From assembly GCF_001638985.1 (NCBI RefSeq), contig NW_017265159.1:547113-611112 (forward strand): 64,000 nucleotides of DNA, given 5' to 3'. Under the pieces are notes generated by a model, which was not told where the DNA came from, ran no database searches, and worked only from the letters and a program-made list of their open reading frames with translations. The stretch comes from Phycomyces blakesleeanus NRRL 1555(-). Taxonomy: Eukaryota; Mucoromycota; Mucoromycetes; Mucorales; Phycomycetaceae. Within the stretch, counting starts at the first letter, position 1. Each line of letters starts with the position of its first letter. Shown piece by piece: positions 47,013-58,731 of the stretch. The position numbers and the translations under genes are program-made.

Positions 47013-49075
47013 TTAATGGCTGGAGTTAATTGATTGGTATGATGTATCTTGGATCGTGTCCTCAATATCGTTAAAGACAGTTTCTTCTTCTACTTCTCGA
47101 AGAGCATCCATATTTACCGCAAAGAAGCCTACTCCAACTAGTACAGCACCAAGCGCGTATTGGAATCCAGGTTCAAAATGTTTAAAGACAATATCGCCTA
47201 TCAGAGCAAGGGGAATCTATAGATTTATCCAATGAGTACACTGTAACACCAATAATACGCCATAAAGGCAGATCATCTATTTTTTTTTGTTTTTTTTTGT
47301 TTTACCGTCAGTGAGATTCCTAGTGTCACCACCAATGGAGAGGTCATCAACATAGCCAGTAACCACAAGTAATCAGATCTAGGGGATGAGGGATTTGTTA
47401 AAGAAATAACATGAATTAGTATTTTTGGATATTATGTTATGTTGTGTTGGATTTGGATTTGGTTGTAATGCATAAATTTGTAAACAGATAGAGTATTGGC
47501 TACATTTGTAGCACGCCATCTTGAAAATAATAGAGAGATTGGGTTTTGTCCAATAGATAGATGATCTAGTGTATACACACACACGCACCATATATATCTA
47601 TATATATTACTTACAAGAATGTTCCTATGAAAGCATTCAATAAAACCATAAACCACAGAGTTGAAGTAGGCGGTAATTCGAATGTTTCCAAGCCAAGCCA
47701 GTGCAGAAGAGGAAATACTGGCCACAAAAGGACAACATTGAAGGCCCCAACAAAGCCAAAGAACAGAGGCATGTTGATGCGAGACTCATCTCCAATCCGC
47801 AGCTTAAGCATAGTTGTGTAACAGCCATAGAATACCGCACCAGAAAGAGCCAACATGTCCCCGATAAGAGGTGCAGGGAGATTGAATCTGGTAAGAGATG
47901 AAAGGTCTGAAGGGACAGGGTTGCTACTGAGCTGGTCTGAGTATGACACTAGGATAACACCCATCAGACTTTAACAATAAGGATGAGTTTAATACACAAA
48001 AAAAAATAAGATAAAAATGCATATATGCGTGTGTATGTGTTTGTAAGATTTGTTACCTTATGCACACAGATACTACTTTGGTTGTGTTGAGTTTCTCGAC
48101 ACCAAACACAGAGCCGATACCGAGCGTGAATAGACCTATTGCGATTAGTACAATCAGATGCACAATTGTACCCGATTTAGTTGGTTAGAGATAAGGCAAA
48201 TAATAACAATAATACTAAAAATTATTATAGATAATAAAAATAATAATAATAAAACATGCGTGAGAAAGAATTGATTGCGTACCTGACATGGAGGCTAAGA
48301 TTGTACTACTTCCTACACTGGTGTAGGCAAGGCTGGCATTGGTCGTATAATTTGCAAAGAACCAGAGTATACAGAAGGCAAAACTAAGCCTGACAGTCTC
48401 TATGGTGCTAAGCTTTGTATCCATCTGATTAGGGGTTTCTTGGATGGTTTGGTTATCGGCAACTGCTAGTTCGGCAGCATTTTCTGAATTAGTAATAGTC
48501 TAAGAAAGAAAAAATTAAACACGACGTTTACAAAACCAAATGCAATCATATAGCCTACTATTTTATTCTTGAGTGATATATAGTGATAACTTACTGTTTC
48601 GCTGTATCTACTGCTCTCGGGGGTCAGCAGTCTATCAGTTATTGCAGACATGTGGTTAGGAACAGGATCGGTCACAAGAGAAGGTATTATATAATGTACT
48701 TTACTTTGTAGACTCTTCAGTTGTATATTTTGGTGGAGGTCGCTTGAAAAGAAGAGGTATCAAGTAGAATGAAAAGGTCGCTGTATTGAGATATGTAACC
48801 AAGAAGGGTTTATTGTAATTTTGTTCTCCAAATATACTCTATAGAAAAGTAATGATTATTAATGATTTGTCTTTTAAATTTATTTGGAACAAAAAATTGA
48901 TATAAAGGTGTTGCAATTCTCTTTTATGTAGAATAATAAAAATCATAATAAAACAAAAACAAAAAAGTACACTTACGTTCATTGCGAATGAAGATCCCAC
49001 CCAAATAAACACTACACCTAACAGGGCAGCAATTCCTCCAAGATAACGCCTCCGTGGCTGGTCATATACTGGCAT
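47013..49075 (-). CDS. EamA/DMT-superfamily transporter, SLC35F5/THI74-like
   Basis: Eight exons on the minus strand (49075-48977, 48838-48705, 48631-48595, 48499-48283, 48135-48057, 47968-47615, 47378-47306, 47216-47013) join in phase to 398 residues. It is a polytopic membrane protein with about ten helices. The first has GGIAALLGVVFIWVGSSFAM, and later blocks are FCILWFFANYTTNASLAYTSV, GSSTILASMSGLFTLGIGSVFG, VVSVCISLMGVILVSYSD, GDMLALSGAVFYGCYTTMLK, NVVLLWPVFPLL, LLNAFIGTFLSDYLW, SPLVVTLGISLTIPLALIGD and GAVLVGVGFFAVN. This is the pattern of fungal vacuolar-type SLC35F5 homologues such as yeast YML018C and Thi74. The substrate is unknown. A hydrophilic insert follows helix 2. The exon 2-3 junction is the least certain. 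Confidence 0.88.
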
Positions 49076-51551
49076 AATGTATTTTGAATTTTTAAGGGTG
49101 TATAGTTTTAGAGTGAAGAAGAAGGGGAGGAGGAGGAAAGGTTTGTATAAAGTTGACAAAAAGTCAACTAGGGAAGGAAATAGCGGTGAAAAGAAGAGGA
49201 GGTTTGTGACTCTGATGTCGCAATTCAACCACTTAATTCATTTGAAGCTCAAAATTTTGTGTTCTGGAAAAGGCAATTTTTTCTGTCCCTTTTTTATCAA
49301 TTTAAAATTTGAACATTTGAAGTACAGAAATTGCACAGTAGAGTACTGTATTTTCTCTATTTTTACGGACACAATATACCTATATTTTATCTTACAATAT
49401 TTATTTCTGCGTATTTGTATATGTGTTTATTAAGATAGCTTTTCTTACTACTTTATTGTTCTCTTTTTAATGAAGTATAGTTGGTTACATATATAAACAC
49501 ATAAAAGCTAGATAAAAGTCTTCATTTTATAATCAACCATATGTCTTTAGGCAGATGTTCATTATTTGCCTTATAGCCAGCAGTCATTTTAATTATAATG
49601 CGTATATTCCTTTTTACTTTTATTTTTAGGTAGGCATACAATATACTATACACCGAAAATAAACAACTTTATAAACTCTTATGAAAGGATTAGATAAAAA
49701 CACATTTACAATTCTATCTAGTACCTATATGGTTTATTATATCAAGACTGGCAGCCACATCAGATTGGAGAAGTAGAACCGTGGTACTTGCTATTTAACA
49801 TGCCAGTTTTTCTGAATAACTTGGAATAACTTTCCTTTTGTCCCTTTCTCTATCCCTCTCTCTCTCTTGTTTGCTGACAAACCAGAAATTCAAGGCCTGT
49901 GTGCTCCGATTCTACAAGCTTCAAACCTAATAGCATTATTCACTATGAACGAGTTATACAGAGCATTGGAAAATGTGCATTCAGAGTTTTTTTCGGCAAG
50001 TTTTTTTTTGGAAAGACTTTTACCATGTATCCTACTTTATTTTAGCATGATATATAAGCTGCTCAGTAAAGCTAGCCCTTGCCCATTTTAGCTGGTGCTC
50101 CTTCCCTATTAAACAAGAAAAGTATACATTATTTCTGTCTTATAATAATACCTTTAATACCAATGAACTACCATTGTCTTCCAATCGTATACGTTATATA
50201 TTAATTCACGTTACAACAGAGAATGTCAAGAATTGAGGCTTTCTTGATTAATGGTTTCTAATTTTCCTGGCCTCAACCTTTCTTTTGCCGAGTTTCTTCA
50301 TTTTATTGAACAAGTTTATATGCACCATTCTCGTGAAATATTCGAGTTTAATATCGAAGCTAATATTTTTACCAGGCTTGATTTGATCTTTAAACTCGCA
50401 ATTGTAGTCAACTAGAGTGGTTATTACATAGGGTACTTCTACTCTACTTACAATTGAAAATCTAATCGGTCTGAACGTTCCATCTCTCAACACGCCTACT
50501 AGCTATGGATTTTATGGCTTTCAAACTATCCGTAATCGACTCATAAAAACTAGCGAGTCATAAGTATAGCCATTAATACAGTCAATAACCCTATTTCTGT
50601 ATGTATATCACTCTTAACTCTAAAGTCAAATTTGTAGTTCCAGAAAACACTGCTGTTAACAAACAATATTCTTTCCCATTTTCTGAAAAATCTTAGTTAG
50701 CAGGCAACATGATAGATGTTGCTAAACAAAACAGTTTATACAATAGCCCCATTCTGTTTATAAATAAGCGTGATGAAGATACACATTAAACAAACCCCGT
50801 CAGAGTTACAAGGGGATGTCTCCAATTAAAAGTATGTCTTTCACTTTTTGGGTAGTTCGATTAATGTAGCTTCTACACATATTATATAGTAACTATCCAA
50901 TGTTTGTATTCATTTAACAAAATATTAAAGGATTTCAATTTATTTTATATAAAACAAACAAAAGTTTCTTAGACATCAGGCGTTATTTCTTTCTCTCTCT
51001 CTCTCTTTATCAAAAGATAAATATCTATAGTCCTTTTTTTGAGATACTTGTTATATTATTCTCCTATCAACTTTCCTTCATCTGATATTGTTTTGTTTTT
51101 AGTGCCGATTTTACCAATTTCAGCAGCAGCAAGATCCATTTTGTTGCCATCAATAAGACATTGTTCAATATCGTTTATTTTGTCCTGCTTATGGGTTTCT
51201 AGAGCCTTTCTTTTTATTAAGGCCCCCAAAGATAAGTTCAGTCTGCGAAAAAAAATACTTCGTCATGCTCTACTCTTTCATCATAGTTATCATCATTCAC
51301 ATTCGTCACGGTATTTGAACCACCGGTGTTTTCATTTCTCCTGTTATAATTACTTAATGACAGATCACGCTTTTATGATTGACTCCCAAGGTAGTCTCTA
51401 TCGGCTACTCTATTACGACGCCTGAGATGTCAGAAATTCCCTTCTCACATTCTTTTTCTGTCTCGATGAGGCTAAAGGACTATTTTGGTCTTGGATCATC
51501 ACTCTCTTTCTCTCCGCTCTACTGGATTAGCCTCGTCTAGTGTAAGACTTC

Positions 51552-51582
<31 letters not shown>

Positions 51583-52630
51583 TTCATTTAGATCAATTGC
51601 CTTTCTCTACGTAAAGCTTAGACCAGCTGTTTTCGACAATAGTTTCTCACTTCCTCATGCTGACATCTCTTGGAGATTATTCTGGTGGGGGTCCATCTCT
51701 GATGTTGTCTGGCTTCTTACCCACACTCGCTTTTCTCCTTAGTTTTTACCAGCTCTTCAGATTGTAATTGCGTCCATCACGGTCTACTTCATCTGGTGCG
51801 CACATTAAGGAGGAAGAGGGGGTAATGTAGTCGCAGCCAAGAAGTGACTCCCGTACGTAAAACATATGACTTCACCATGTCAGGACCAGACGGAAATTTA
51901 CACTCAGGGTTACTACTATCCAATCATAAGGCATTGCTTTATTAAGAGTGTTGATAGGCAATGAATACTAAATTAAACAATGACAAAGATATTGTTAGTA
52001 ATTTGCTACTTATTAGTGAAAACTTACTAGATAGGGATATTTAGTAGCATGTCTCAAAACATATAAATCTTCCAAACATTCAATTAAATAAAGGTTACAA
52101 CTCTACCTTCATATGCGTCCCATTTTTATTCTATAGCAGTAGGACTTCTCGTACATTACAACCATTAGTTTAGGACTTATACCTCCCTTCTTTTTGGTGT
52201 TCTATAAATGGATTTTACGGAGTTGAAAAGCCAAAGAAAAAACAAGGCGAAATCGGTAATAATTTTAAGCAGCAAGATGTTGTAACAGCTTTACTGGTAG
52301 AGAAAAAAGAATGTAAGTAGCTTATAAAGTATATTGCTTTTTATAATATGTAAAGCCTTTAATAACCTAGATTAAAGTCTGCGATAATTCGTTTTTATTG
52401 TATACATTCCCTTTCCATAATTTCATCACATTCAAAAACCGACATTTGTATATGCGTCGGCAGTGCCAATAAATATACAAAAAAAAAGAATAAAAAAAAC
52501 TTGGATTTTATAAAGGCGCAATGAATTTTTTCTTTTTTTTTTCTAGTGCACAAGTTTGGCACTGTGAGCACTACTAAAAAACTTTACTATCATTGTTGCA
52601 TCATCACACCAGCGTTTCTAAGCCCATCTA
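49076..52630. other. Spacer with decayed gene fragments
   Basis: No intact gene seen. About 51050-51860 is a decayed minus-strand gene, listed separately. Short coding-like frames at 49867-50091 (+, KPEIQGLCAPILQASNL) and 50248-50493 (-, DQIKPGKNISFDIKLEYFTR) may be other fragments, but I cannot assign them. Confidence 0.45.
51050..51860 (-). pseudogene. Decayed protein-coding remnant, family unknown
   Basis: Minus-strand segments are coding-like but cut by stops and frame changes. In order: MCAPDEVDRDGRNYNLKSW near 51808-51750; KASVGKKPDNIRDGPPPE, SPRDVSMRK and NSWSKLYVEKGN near 51740-51600; NENTGGSNTVTNVNDD near 51340-51290; then ALIKRKALETHKQDK and IEQCLIDGNKMDLAAAEIGK ending KLIGE and a stop near 51056. 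An AGA/CT dinucleotide tract interrupts the middle. The pattern of a GKKPD-type core followed by an acidic/Asn-rich linker suggests a repeated accessory gene family of these fungi, but this is inference. Confidence 0.5.
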
Positions 52631-55438
52631 ATGGAAATCACACCTGAAAACCAAAATGACATTACTTGGGAAAAGAACAGACGCTATGGTGTAATTATTG
52701 ATGCAGGTTCATCTGGATCGAGAATCTATATATACTCCTGGAAAGATCACGAACACATCAAATCGACTGTTGACCTCAATGAACTCAAAGGAAAGATGCC
52801 AATTGTAGAGCGGGGAGATCAACATGGTCTCAAATGGACTCGCAGAGAAGAGCCAGGTAATATACGACTACCGTCTGAAATTTATTAAGACAACCTATAT
52901 ACCGCTTCATCATTTAGTTTTAAAAAGAAAAACAAGAAAAGGACAATTATCTTTATCTATATGTATATATATATATATACACACATTTACAAATTAAGAA
53001 TATAGAAGAAGAAAACTGGCTTTGAGTTATGTATTTTTATGATCCTTCTCCTTCTTTTATGTTATATCATATATATCATATATATTATGTATTGCATTTG
53101 GCTAGGTATCTCAACCTATGGCAGTAAACCCACCGAGATCAAAGAACATCTTGGATCATTACTTAGTTTTGCGACCGAAGTCGTCCCAGAAGAAATGCGA
53201 CCAAGCACTCCCATATTTGTCATGGCAACAGCTGGTATGCGTTTATTACCCGAGAGTGAGCAAGAGGCTGTGCTTGGCGCAACTTGTGGCTTTATCCGTG
53301 AATCCAATACATTTTTTATGAGCGATTGTGACTCCCACATCCAAATTATCCCGGGAGAACTAGAAGGAGTTTATGGTTGGATGGCTGTAAACTATCTGAT
53401 GGGCGGATTCGATGCTAGTTTTCAGGACCCTCTTATTAAGCAATCCAAAAAAGAGCAGCACCATACTTTTGGATTTTTGGACATGGGGGGTGCTAGTGCA
53501 CAAATTGCATTTGAGCCAGAGCACCATCAAAAAGAAGAACATATGGATGATCTCACCCAGATTTTTCTGAGGACTCTTGACGGCACAGAGATGGAGTACG
53601 ATGTATTTGTAACCACTTTTTTAGGCTATGGCAGTAATGAAGCTCGTCGAAGATACTTGGAAGAACGTGTCAAATCTGCATACGAGGCAGCAGATGGAAA
53701 GAATCTACTAGACGAACACCACGCACTTCACATTGAAGATCCCTGTCTACCACTCAATCTCAACGTGTCTGACTCTCACTCTACCAGTGTATCTCTGAGC
53801 TTACACGGTACAGGCTCATTTGACAAGTGTATGGAGTACACTATGCCACTGCTCAACAAGGACGCCGCATGTCCCACAAAACCTTGTCTGTTCAATGGTG
53901 TACACACTCCTCATATCGACTGGTCTGTAAACAAATTTGTTGGAATATCAGAATATTGGTACTCGTCCCATGATATTCTTGGACTTGGAGGAGTTTATGA
54001 TTTCGTTGAGTACGAGAAAAAAGCTACGGACTATTGTGCAAGAGACTGGAGTGAGTTTACAAAGGAACACAAGGAGATCGATATTCTTGAATTACATCGC
54101 TATGAATTACAATGCTTCAAATCTGCTTGGATCGTTAATGTACTCCATGACGGCATCGAGATCCCTCGCATTGTGGATCCCGGAGGACACGGACCGGGTA
54201 CCGACAAGGCGCTTCTAGAACAATCAATCGAGAGCGTTTCTGCTAAGAACTGGAACCCACCTTTCCAAAGTATTGATACGATTAATGATATCCAGGTCTC
54301 CTGGACTCTTGGTGCTATGCTTCTCCACGTCGCCAACCAGATCCCTCTCTCAGACTCTCCTAATCAGCTCCAGGGTCACAATACAGATGACGAGGGAGCC
54401 CACGAAATTGCGGACGGCGTAAAGATGCCCAAACCACGTCCTCTACCAGAGGACAACACTATTCCCGGATATGATTCTATTTCGAGAAAGCCACCCTCGA
54501 TTGTGGAGAATATTATGAATAATGTTTCGCCGTTTGGATGGCTCGCGATCTTACTTATGATTCTCTGTGCTATATTTATTCTCTATCTATTCAAGAATGT
54601 ACGACGCAAGAAGCGGTTTGACATGGAATACCGCCGGCCTGACACAAGTGGGCCAAACGGGGGTTTGCTTGGCACCAGTACACCTAATCCTCAACCGTGG
54701 TCACCACTTCCATACTTGCAAGCCATGGAAAACAGGATCACTCAGTCACTTCGCAGCCTTCGATTTTGGGCTTCACGTGTTATTCGATTTCGATCGTCAT
54801 ATTCTTCGGTTCTTCCTATGGTAGAGATCGAAACTCTACCAGATACTACTCTTGATGGAGAGAGTGTGTCGATCAATATGCCAACTAATCAATCATCGGG
54901 TGGCCGTGCCACTCTTGGGCCTTCTTCAATGTCGCCAAGTGTGCTGTCTGCAAAATACTGGAACAAGAAGCGGTACAGTGGAGACAGTCACAATCTCAAT
55001 GCCCTGATTCATGGACAACAGGTCGAAGGATCAAGTGTATTACCTTTTAGGACACCTTCTACTCTTGGTCTGGCAAACCGTAACGGAAGCTCACCTAACC
55101 TTGCCCGTAATGGTAGTTCATCTAACCTCAACGGATTTCCTCCGTCCCCTGAATCAATGGCAAACGGTGGTCCAAGTCGCTCGCCTCTTCAGGGTGATGG
55201 TGTTTTGGGAATCTCAAGGTCGCGTGTTGGCTTTGTGATCCACGAGCTGTCTGACGAAGATGAGTACATGAGTGACAATCAGGCGCCTGACACGACTGTT
55301 CAGGTTCCAGTAGTGCCTGCAACTCAAGTGCCTGGTACTGGTTGGCTATCCAGTAGTGCCAGTCCGCGAGCAAGTCCTAGAGGAAGTCTGGATGAACGAA
55401 GGTCAGGATGGACAACAGTAAGGCGTGAGATGGACTGA
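52631..55438 (+). CDS. YND1: Membrane-bound apyrase of the GDA1/CD39 family, Ynd1-like
   Basis: Hydrolyses nucleoside di- and triphosphates. In yeast Ynd1 works in the Golgi lumen, converting GDP or UDP from glycosylation so that nucleotide-sugar import can continue. Two exons (52631-52856, 53106-55438) give 852 residues. All apyrase conserved regions are visible: ACR1 IIDAGSSGSRIYIYSW (about 22-37), ACR2 VMATAGMRLLP, ACR3 ELEGVYGWMAVNYLMG, ACR4 GFLDMGGASAQIAFEP, and an ACR5-like NDIQVSWTLGAMLL. One transmembrane helix (GWLAILLMILCAIFILYLF) lies near 552-572. A long cytosolic tail of about 275 residues, rich in Ser, Pro and Arg and with an acidic patch (SDEDEYMSD), follows. This topology is Ynd1-like rather than Gda1-like. 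Here the catalytic domain precedes the helix and no N-terminal signal peptide is obvious. Confidence 0.93.
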
Positions 55439-55739
55439 AACCATAGATTCTTGGCAAAATTGTATAGCATTCCATTTTATTATTACTATTACTATTACTA
55501 TTACTATTACTACTATATATCTCCTTATTATATTCTCTTTATATCATTCTACTTTCTCTACAACCACTTTATTTGCTTTTTTTTACATTATAGTTATACT
55601 TTCTTCTATTTTCTCCTCTTTTACTCTTTATTTTATTCTTCTTATGCCTCTTGTGGCTATATTGGAAAACACACACACATACACATACACACACATATAT
55701 ACACAGTAGCGCGCACACCCAGGATATTAAATTGAAATA

Positions 55740-56324
55740 CAGTGTTTCTACTTGAGATTGAGACAAATTAAGAAATGTTTTAGACAAATCAAAATGTAAT
55801 TTTAGACAAAGTAAACATTTATTCAGATATTTTACCTGTAATTGTCTAAATGCCTCAAAGAGACAAACTGTTTACGTTACAGTTAATGGATTGCTGTTTT
55901 TGCTGTTGTTGCTGTGTTGATCAGTGCTTGTTTACTTGCTTTTATCAGAACTTTGGAAAGCGACCAGACTTTTGAATTTTGAATTTTTATTTCTGCACAA
56001 GTACTCAGGTTCATTAAGAATATCTTTAGGGGTTTGATTTTGGAAAACATTATATAGTGTATATTAGCCACACCGAGAATTAAATACAGGTCGAAAAAAG
56101 ATATTAAAGCTGTGCTTATTTTATAAAAGAACATTTAAACTCTTTGACAATCTAAAGTTTCCTTTTATTTACTGGTCTACAAAACCTGTAATACACTGTG
56201 GGAGCGAGATATTAATGCTGCAAAAATATGATGACAATTGCTTTGTCAACTTGGAGAGGAACTCATCGACTAGCCGCTTTCCAAGGATCTAATAAAGGCA
56301 AGCAAGCAAGCAGCAGTCAGCAGT

Positions 56325-56377
<53 letters not shown>

Positions 56378-56532
56378 ACAACAACAACAACAGAAACAAC
56401 AACCAATTAACTGTAACGTAAACAGGTTGTCCCTTTGAGACATTTAGAAAATTACAGGTAAAATATCTGAATAAATGTTTACTTTGTCTAAAATTACATT
56501 TTGATTTGTCTCAATCTCAAGTAGAAACACTG
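55740..56532. mobile_element. 793-bp foldback element with TA duplication (Tc1/mariner-like MITE)
   Basis: The left arm starts CAGTGTTTCTACTTGAGA and the right arm ends with its reverse complement, each flanked by TA. Arm identity is high for at least 130 bases and continues more loosely through a CAG/CAA-rich part to about 55965 and 56265, so the arms are over 200 bases long. The left arm has an extra 21-base unit near 55769-55789 that is a partial repeat of its neighbour. There is no transposase; it must have been moved by one supplied elsewhere. Confidence 0.85.
56316..56400. repeat. CAG / CAACAG / CAA microsatellite inside the foldback element
   Basis: CAGCAG then CAACAG then CAACAA units, with a shorter CTG/TTG counterpart in the left arm near 55890-55915. 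The array has expanded in the right arm only. Confidence 0.75.
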
Positions 56533-57143
56533 TAGAATCCAATATTATAATCGTGTTTGAAATTTAAATTATACGTAAAAACTTGTTGAGTACCCCTATC
56601 GTAATAAACCATGATGTGAACCATGTTCAGCAAAATATTAAAACTCGTTAATAACCGGGCTCATCAGCCTGCTGTTAACCCGGTTCAACAATAATTTACT
56701 CTTTTACTTATTCTCTGAAAAAAAAACATGCCACAAATATCGTTTTTTCCCTTCCTTTTAAGAAAAATAATTACAGTTTTAAATAAGTGTTTAGCGGTTA
56801 CAAATTTTACCTTGATCAATTGGTAATAAGAGACGAAATTAATTTTATTGCCTGATCCCATTTTGATAATTCTTTTTCGATCGTTTTTATGTGTCTAGAC
56901 CAATTAAGTCATCACTTCAGAATTTAAATAGCACGTGACTGGCTGCATCAATCTTGCTTGCGCAAGCCAACATACGTTTGGACCAATATATTAGGGAAGC
57001 GTCAGTTGTAATAGTCTTACAATAACTTTCAAATGAACATTTACGTTGTAAAATGGTTTGTATTTTAAAAGAAGCCATGTAATGTGCGTAACTAATCAAA
57101 TTAACTGTTCTTGTTTTAAATGTATATAAAATCAACGCGTCAT

Positions 57144-57337
57144 GTCATAGCTGAGAGGCATTAAGACCTGTAAGAGGCAATCTAGGCTAGTGCACGCACG
57201 TCAAGATTCCATGGTGTACTAGCAGCTCTTGTCTGTATTTCACGTCAAGATTCCGTGAGATGCAGTTAACCTTGTTATGATACGATACGATAAATTCTAA
57301 AGGCCATTACCTGAAGTAAGTTTTATATTTATATACA
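57144..57337 (+). repeat. Structured tandem unit, copy 1
   Basis: It starts GTCATAGCTGAGAGG and ends GTAAGTTTTATATTTATATA. It holds two hairpins. The first has arms 57187-57195 and 57214-57222 (nine pairs, one G-U). The second has arms 57240-57244 and 57254-57258 (TCACG/CGTGA). Both loops contain GTCAAGATTCC. Pairing is conserved in copy 2 although the paired bases differ. The start resembles an RNA polymerase III A box (TRGYNNARNGG type), without a clear B box. Confidence 0.6.
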
Positions 57338-57463
57338 TGCTTCTTTTTTTAATTGGAAATTCGCCAATGCCTAATATTTTAATCTGATTTTTTCTTAATG
57401 GCACAAAAAGGTTCCGTAATTTACAGCTGTATTTACTGAAATGAAAGGTGTGGTGAGTATTGT

Positions 57464-57659
57464 GTCATAGCTCAGGGGCGTCACTTCCTCTAGTGGCAGT
57501 CTAGGTTAGTATTATCGCGTCAAGGTTCCGTGGTATACTAGCAGCTCTTGTCTGTATTGCACGTCAAGATCCCGTGCAGTATAGTTGACCTATCTATGGC
57601 ACAATACAATAAATGGGCAAACGTCCTTACTTAAAGTAAGTTTTTATCTTTATATACAA
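57464..57659 (+). repeat. Structured tandem unit, copy 2
   Basis: Same layout as copy 1, 320 bases downstream. It starts GTCATAGCTCAGGGG and ends GTAAGTTTTTATCTTTATAT. Hairpin 1 arms are 57506-57512 and 57535-57541. Hairpin 2 arms are 57559-57563 and 57573-57577 (GCACG/CGTGC). The loops hold GTCAAGGTTCC and GTCAAGATCCC. The homology also extends a little past the end (CTAATTTTAATCT). Confidence 0.6.
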
Positions 57660-58376
57660 GTTTTGTTAAATACATCAAGATGCTAATTTTAATCTTTTTT
57701 TTTAGAATATGTTTTCAATAAAAAGTACTGTTATTTGCTCATAAGAATGTAAGGTTTATTATAATAAGCACTTATCGAAAATCGTATAGTTTTTGAGCAA
57801 TTAGAACATTATAACTTATAATTTACTGTAAATAGTTTAAGACCATCAAGCCAATCATAATAACAACCATTTTGTTAATACTAATAATAAATAAATAGGA
57901 GAGCCCAGATCAAATTTGAAAAATATGGCCTCTATAGACGTTCCTAAGTTTAAAATATCCAAAACTCCTACTTTTTATAGTTATATTCATGCTATATTGC
58001 CCATAATAATTTGTGCTAATACCAGACACAATGATTCTGTTGAATGGTTCTCTTTTCTAGTGAGCAATTTACTTTCTTCTTCAAATTAAACTAGATTATC
58101 AGAGCTAACAATATACCCACATAGTATTATACACCTCAACAAAATAAAACAGCCTCACTTCTCCAAAAATGCATTTTTTTTACTATACATCTTCTTTAAA
58201 TTTTCTTACAGCTCAATTACTCATGCTTTGAGAAAATGAAAAGAACAAAAAGAGGTGAACATGAAACCATGTTTGCATTCTAAAAAATATGACACTAACT
58301 ACTATATTAAGTCCTATTCACGGTATGATAGAATAAGAAAACTGTTGAGGAGATCCGGGGAATTGATTAATGAGTA

Positions 58377-58731
58377 GAGAGGGTGACTACTTGTTCATTT
58401 TTGAATATGTTTATGAAAATCATCCAAATGGGGTTTTAATTCTTAATATTCCGCACATCCTATTTTGGATTGCTTCAAATTTACTCGATTGTTATTCATA
58501 AATGAGCTCGATTTTGAAGGAAAAGATGTAATTTTCAACCCAATTTTGAATAGACCAAAAATGGTACTGTATATTTAAGCACTATTTATATTATAAAATA
58601 GCACTCCATATTTGTACGTTTTTCATAATTCAAATTTGAATAGGGGTTTCTGTGATTCAATTCTTGCAGTTAAAACTCAGATATTCGATAAAAATGGTAA
58701 TCTTCAAAAATGAATAGGTAGTCACCCTCTC
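58377..58731. mobile_element. Small TA-flanked inverted-repeat element (355 bp)
   Basis: The ends GAGAGGGTGACTAC...TTCATTTTTGAA match in inverted orientation at about 27 of 29 bases, and each is flanked by TA. The GAGAGGGTG start is shared with the candidate element at 38947-39320, so both may use the same transposase type. Non-coding inside. Confidence 0.8.

Noticed and set aside
48514..48527. AAACACGACGTTTA in an intron of the transporter, resembling the MULE end core
   Set aside because: Only about a dozen bases match and no partner or flanking duplication is visible; may be chance.
51485..51742. Plus-strand frame with WRLFWWGS-like sequence resembling a LINE C-terminus
   Set aside because: The minus strand of the same DNA gives ordered coding-like peptides continuous with its neighbours, so the plus frame is probably a shadow.
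57144..57659. Self-cleaving ribozyme (hammerhead or twister) in the structured unit
   Set aside because: No CTGATGA/GAAA core and no twister-type conserved bases were found.
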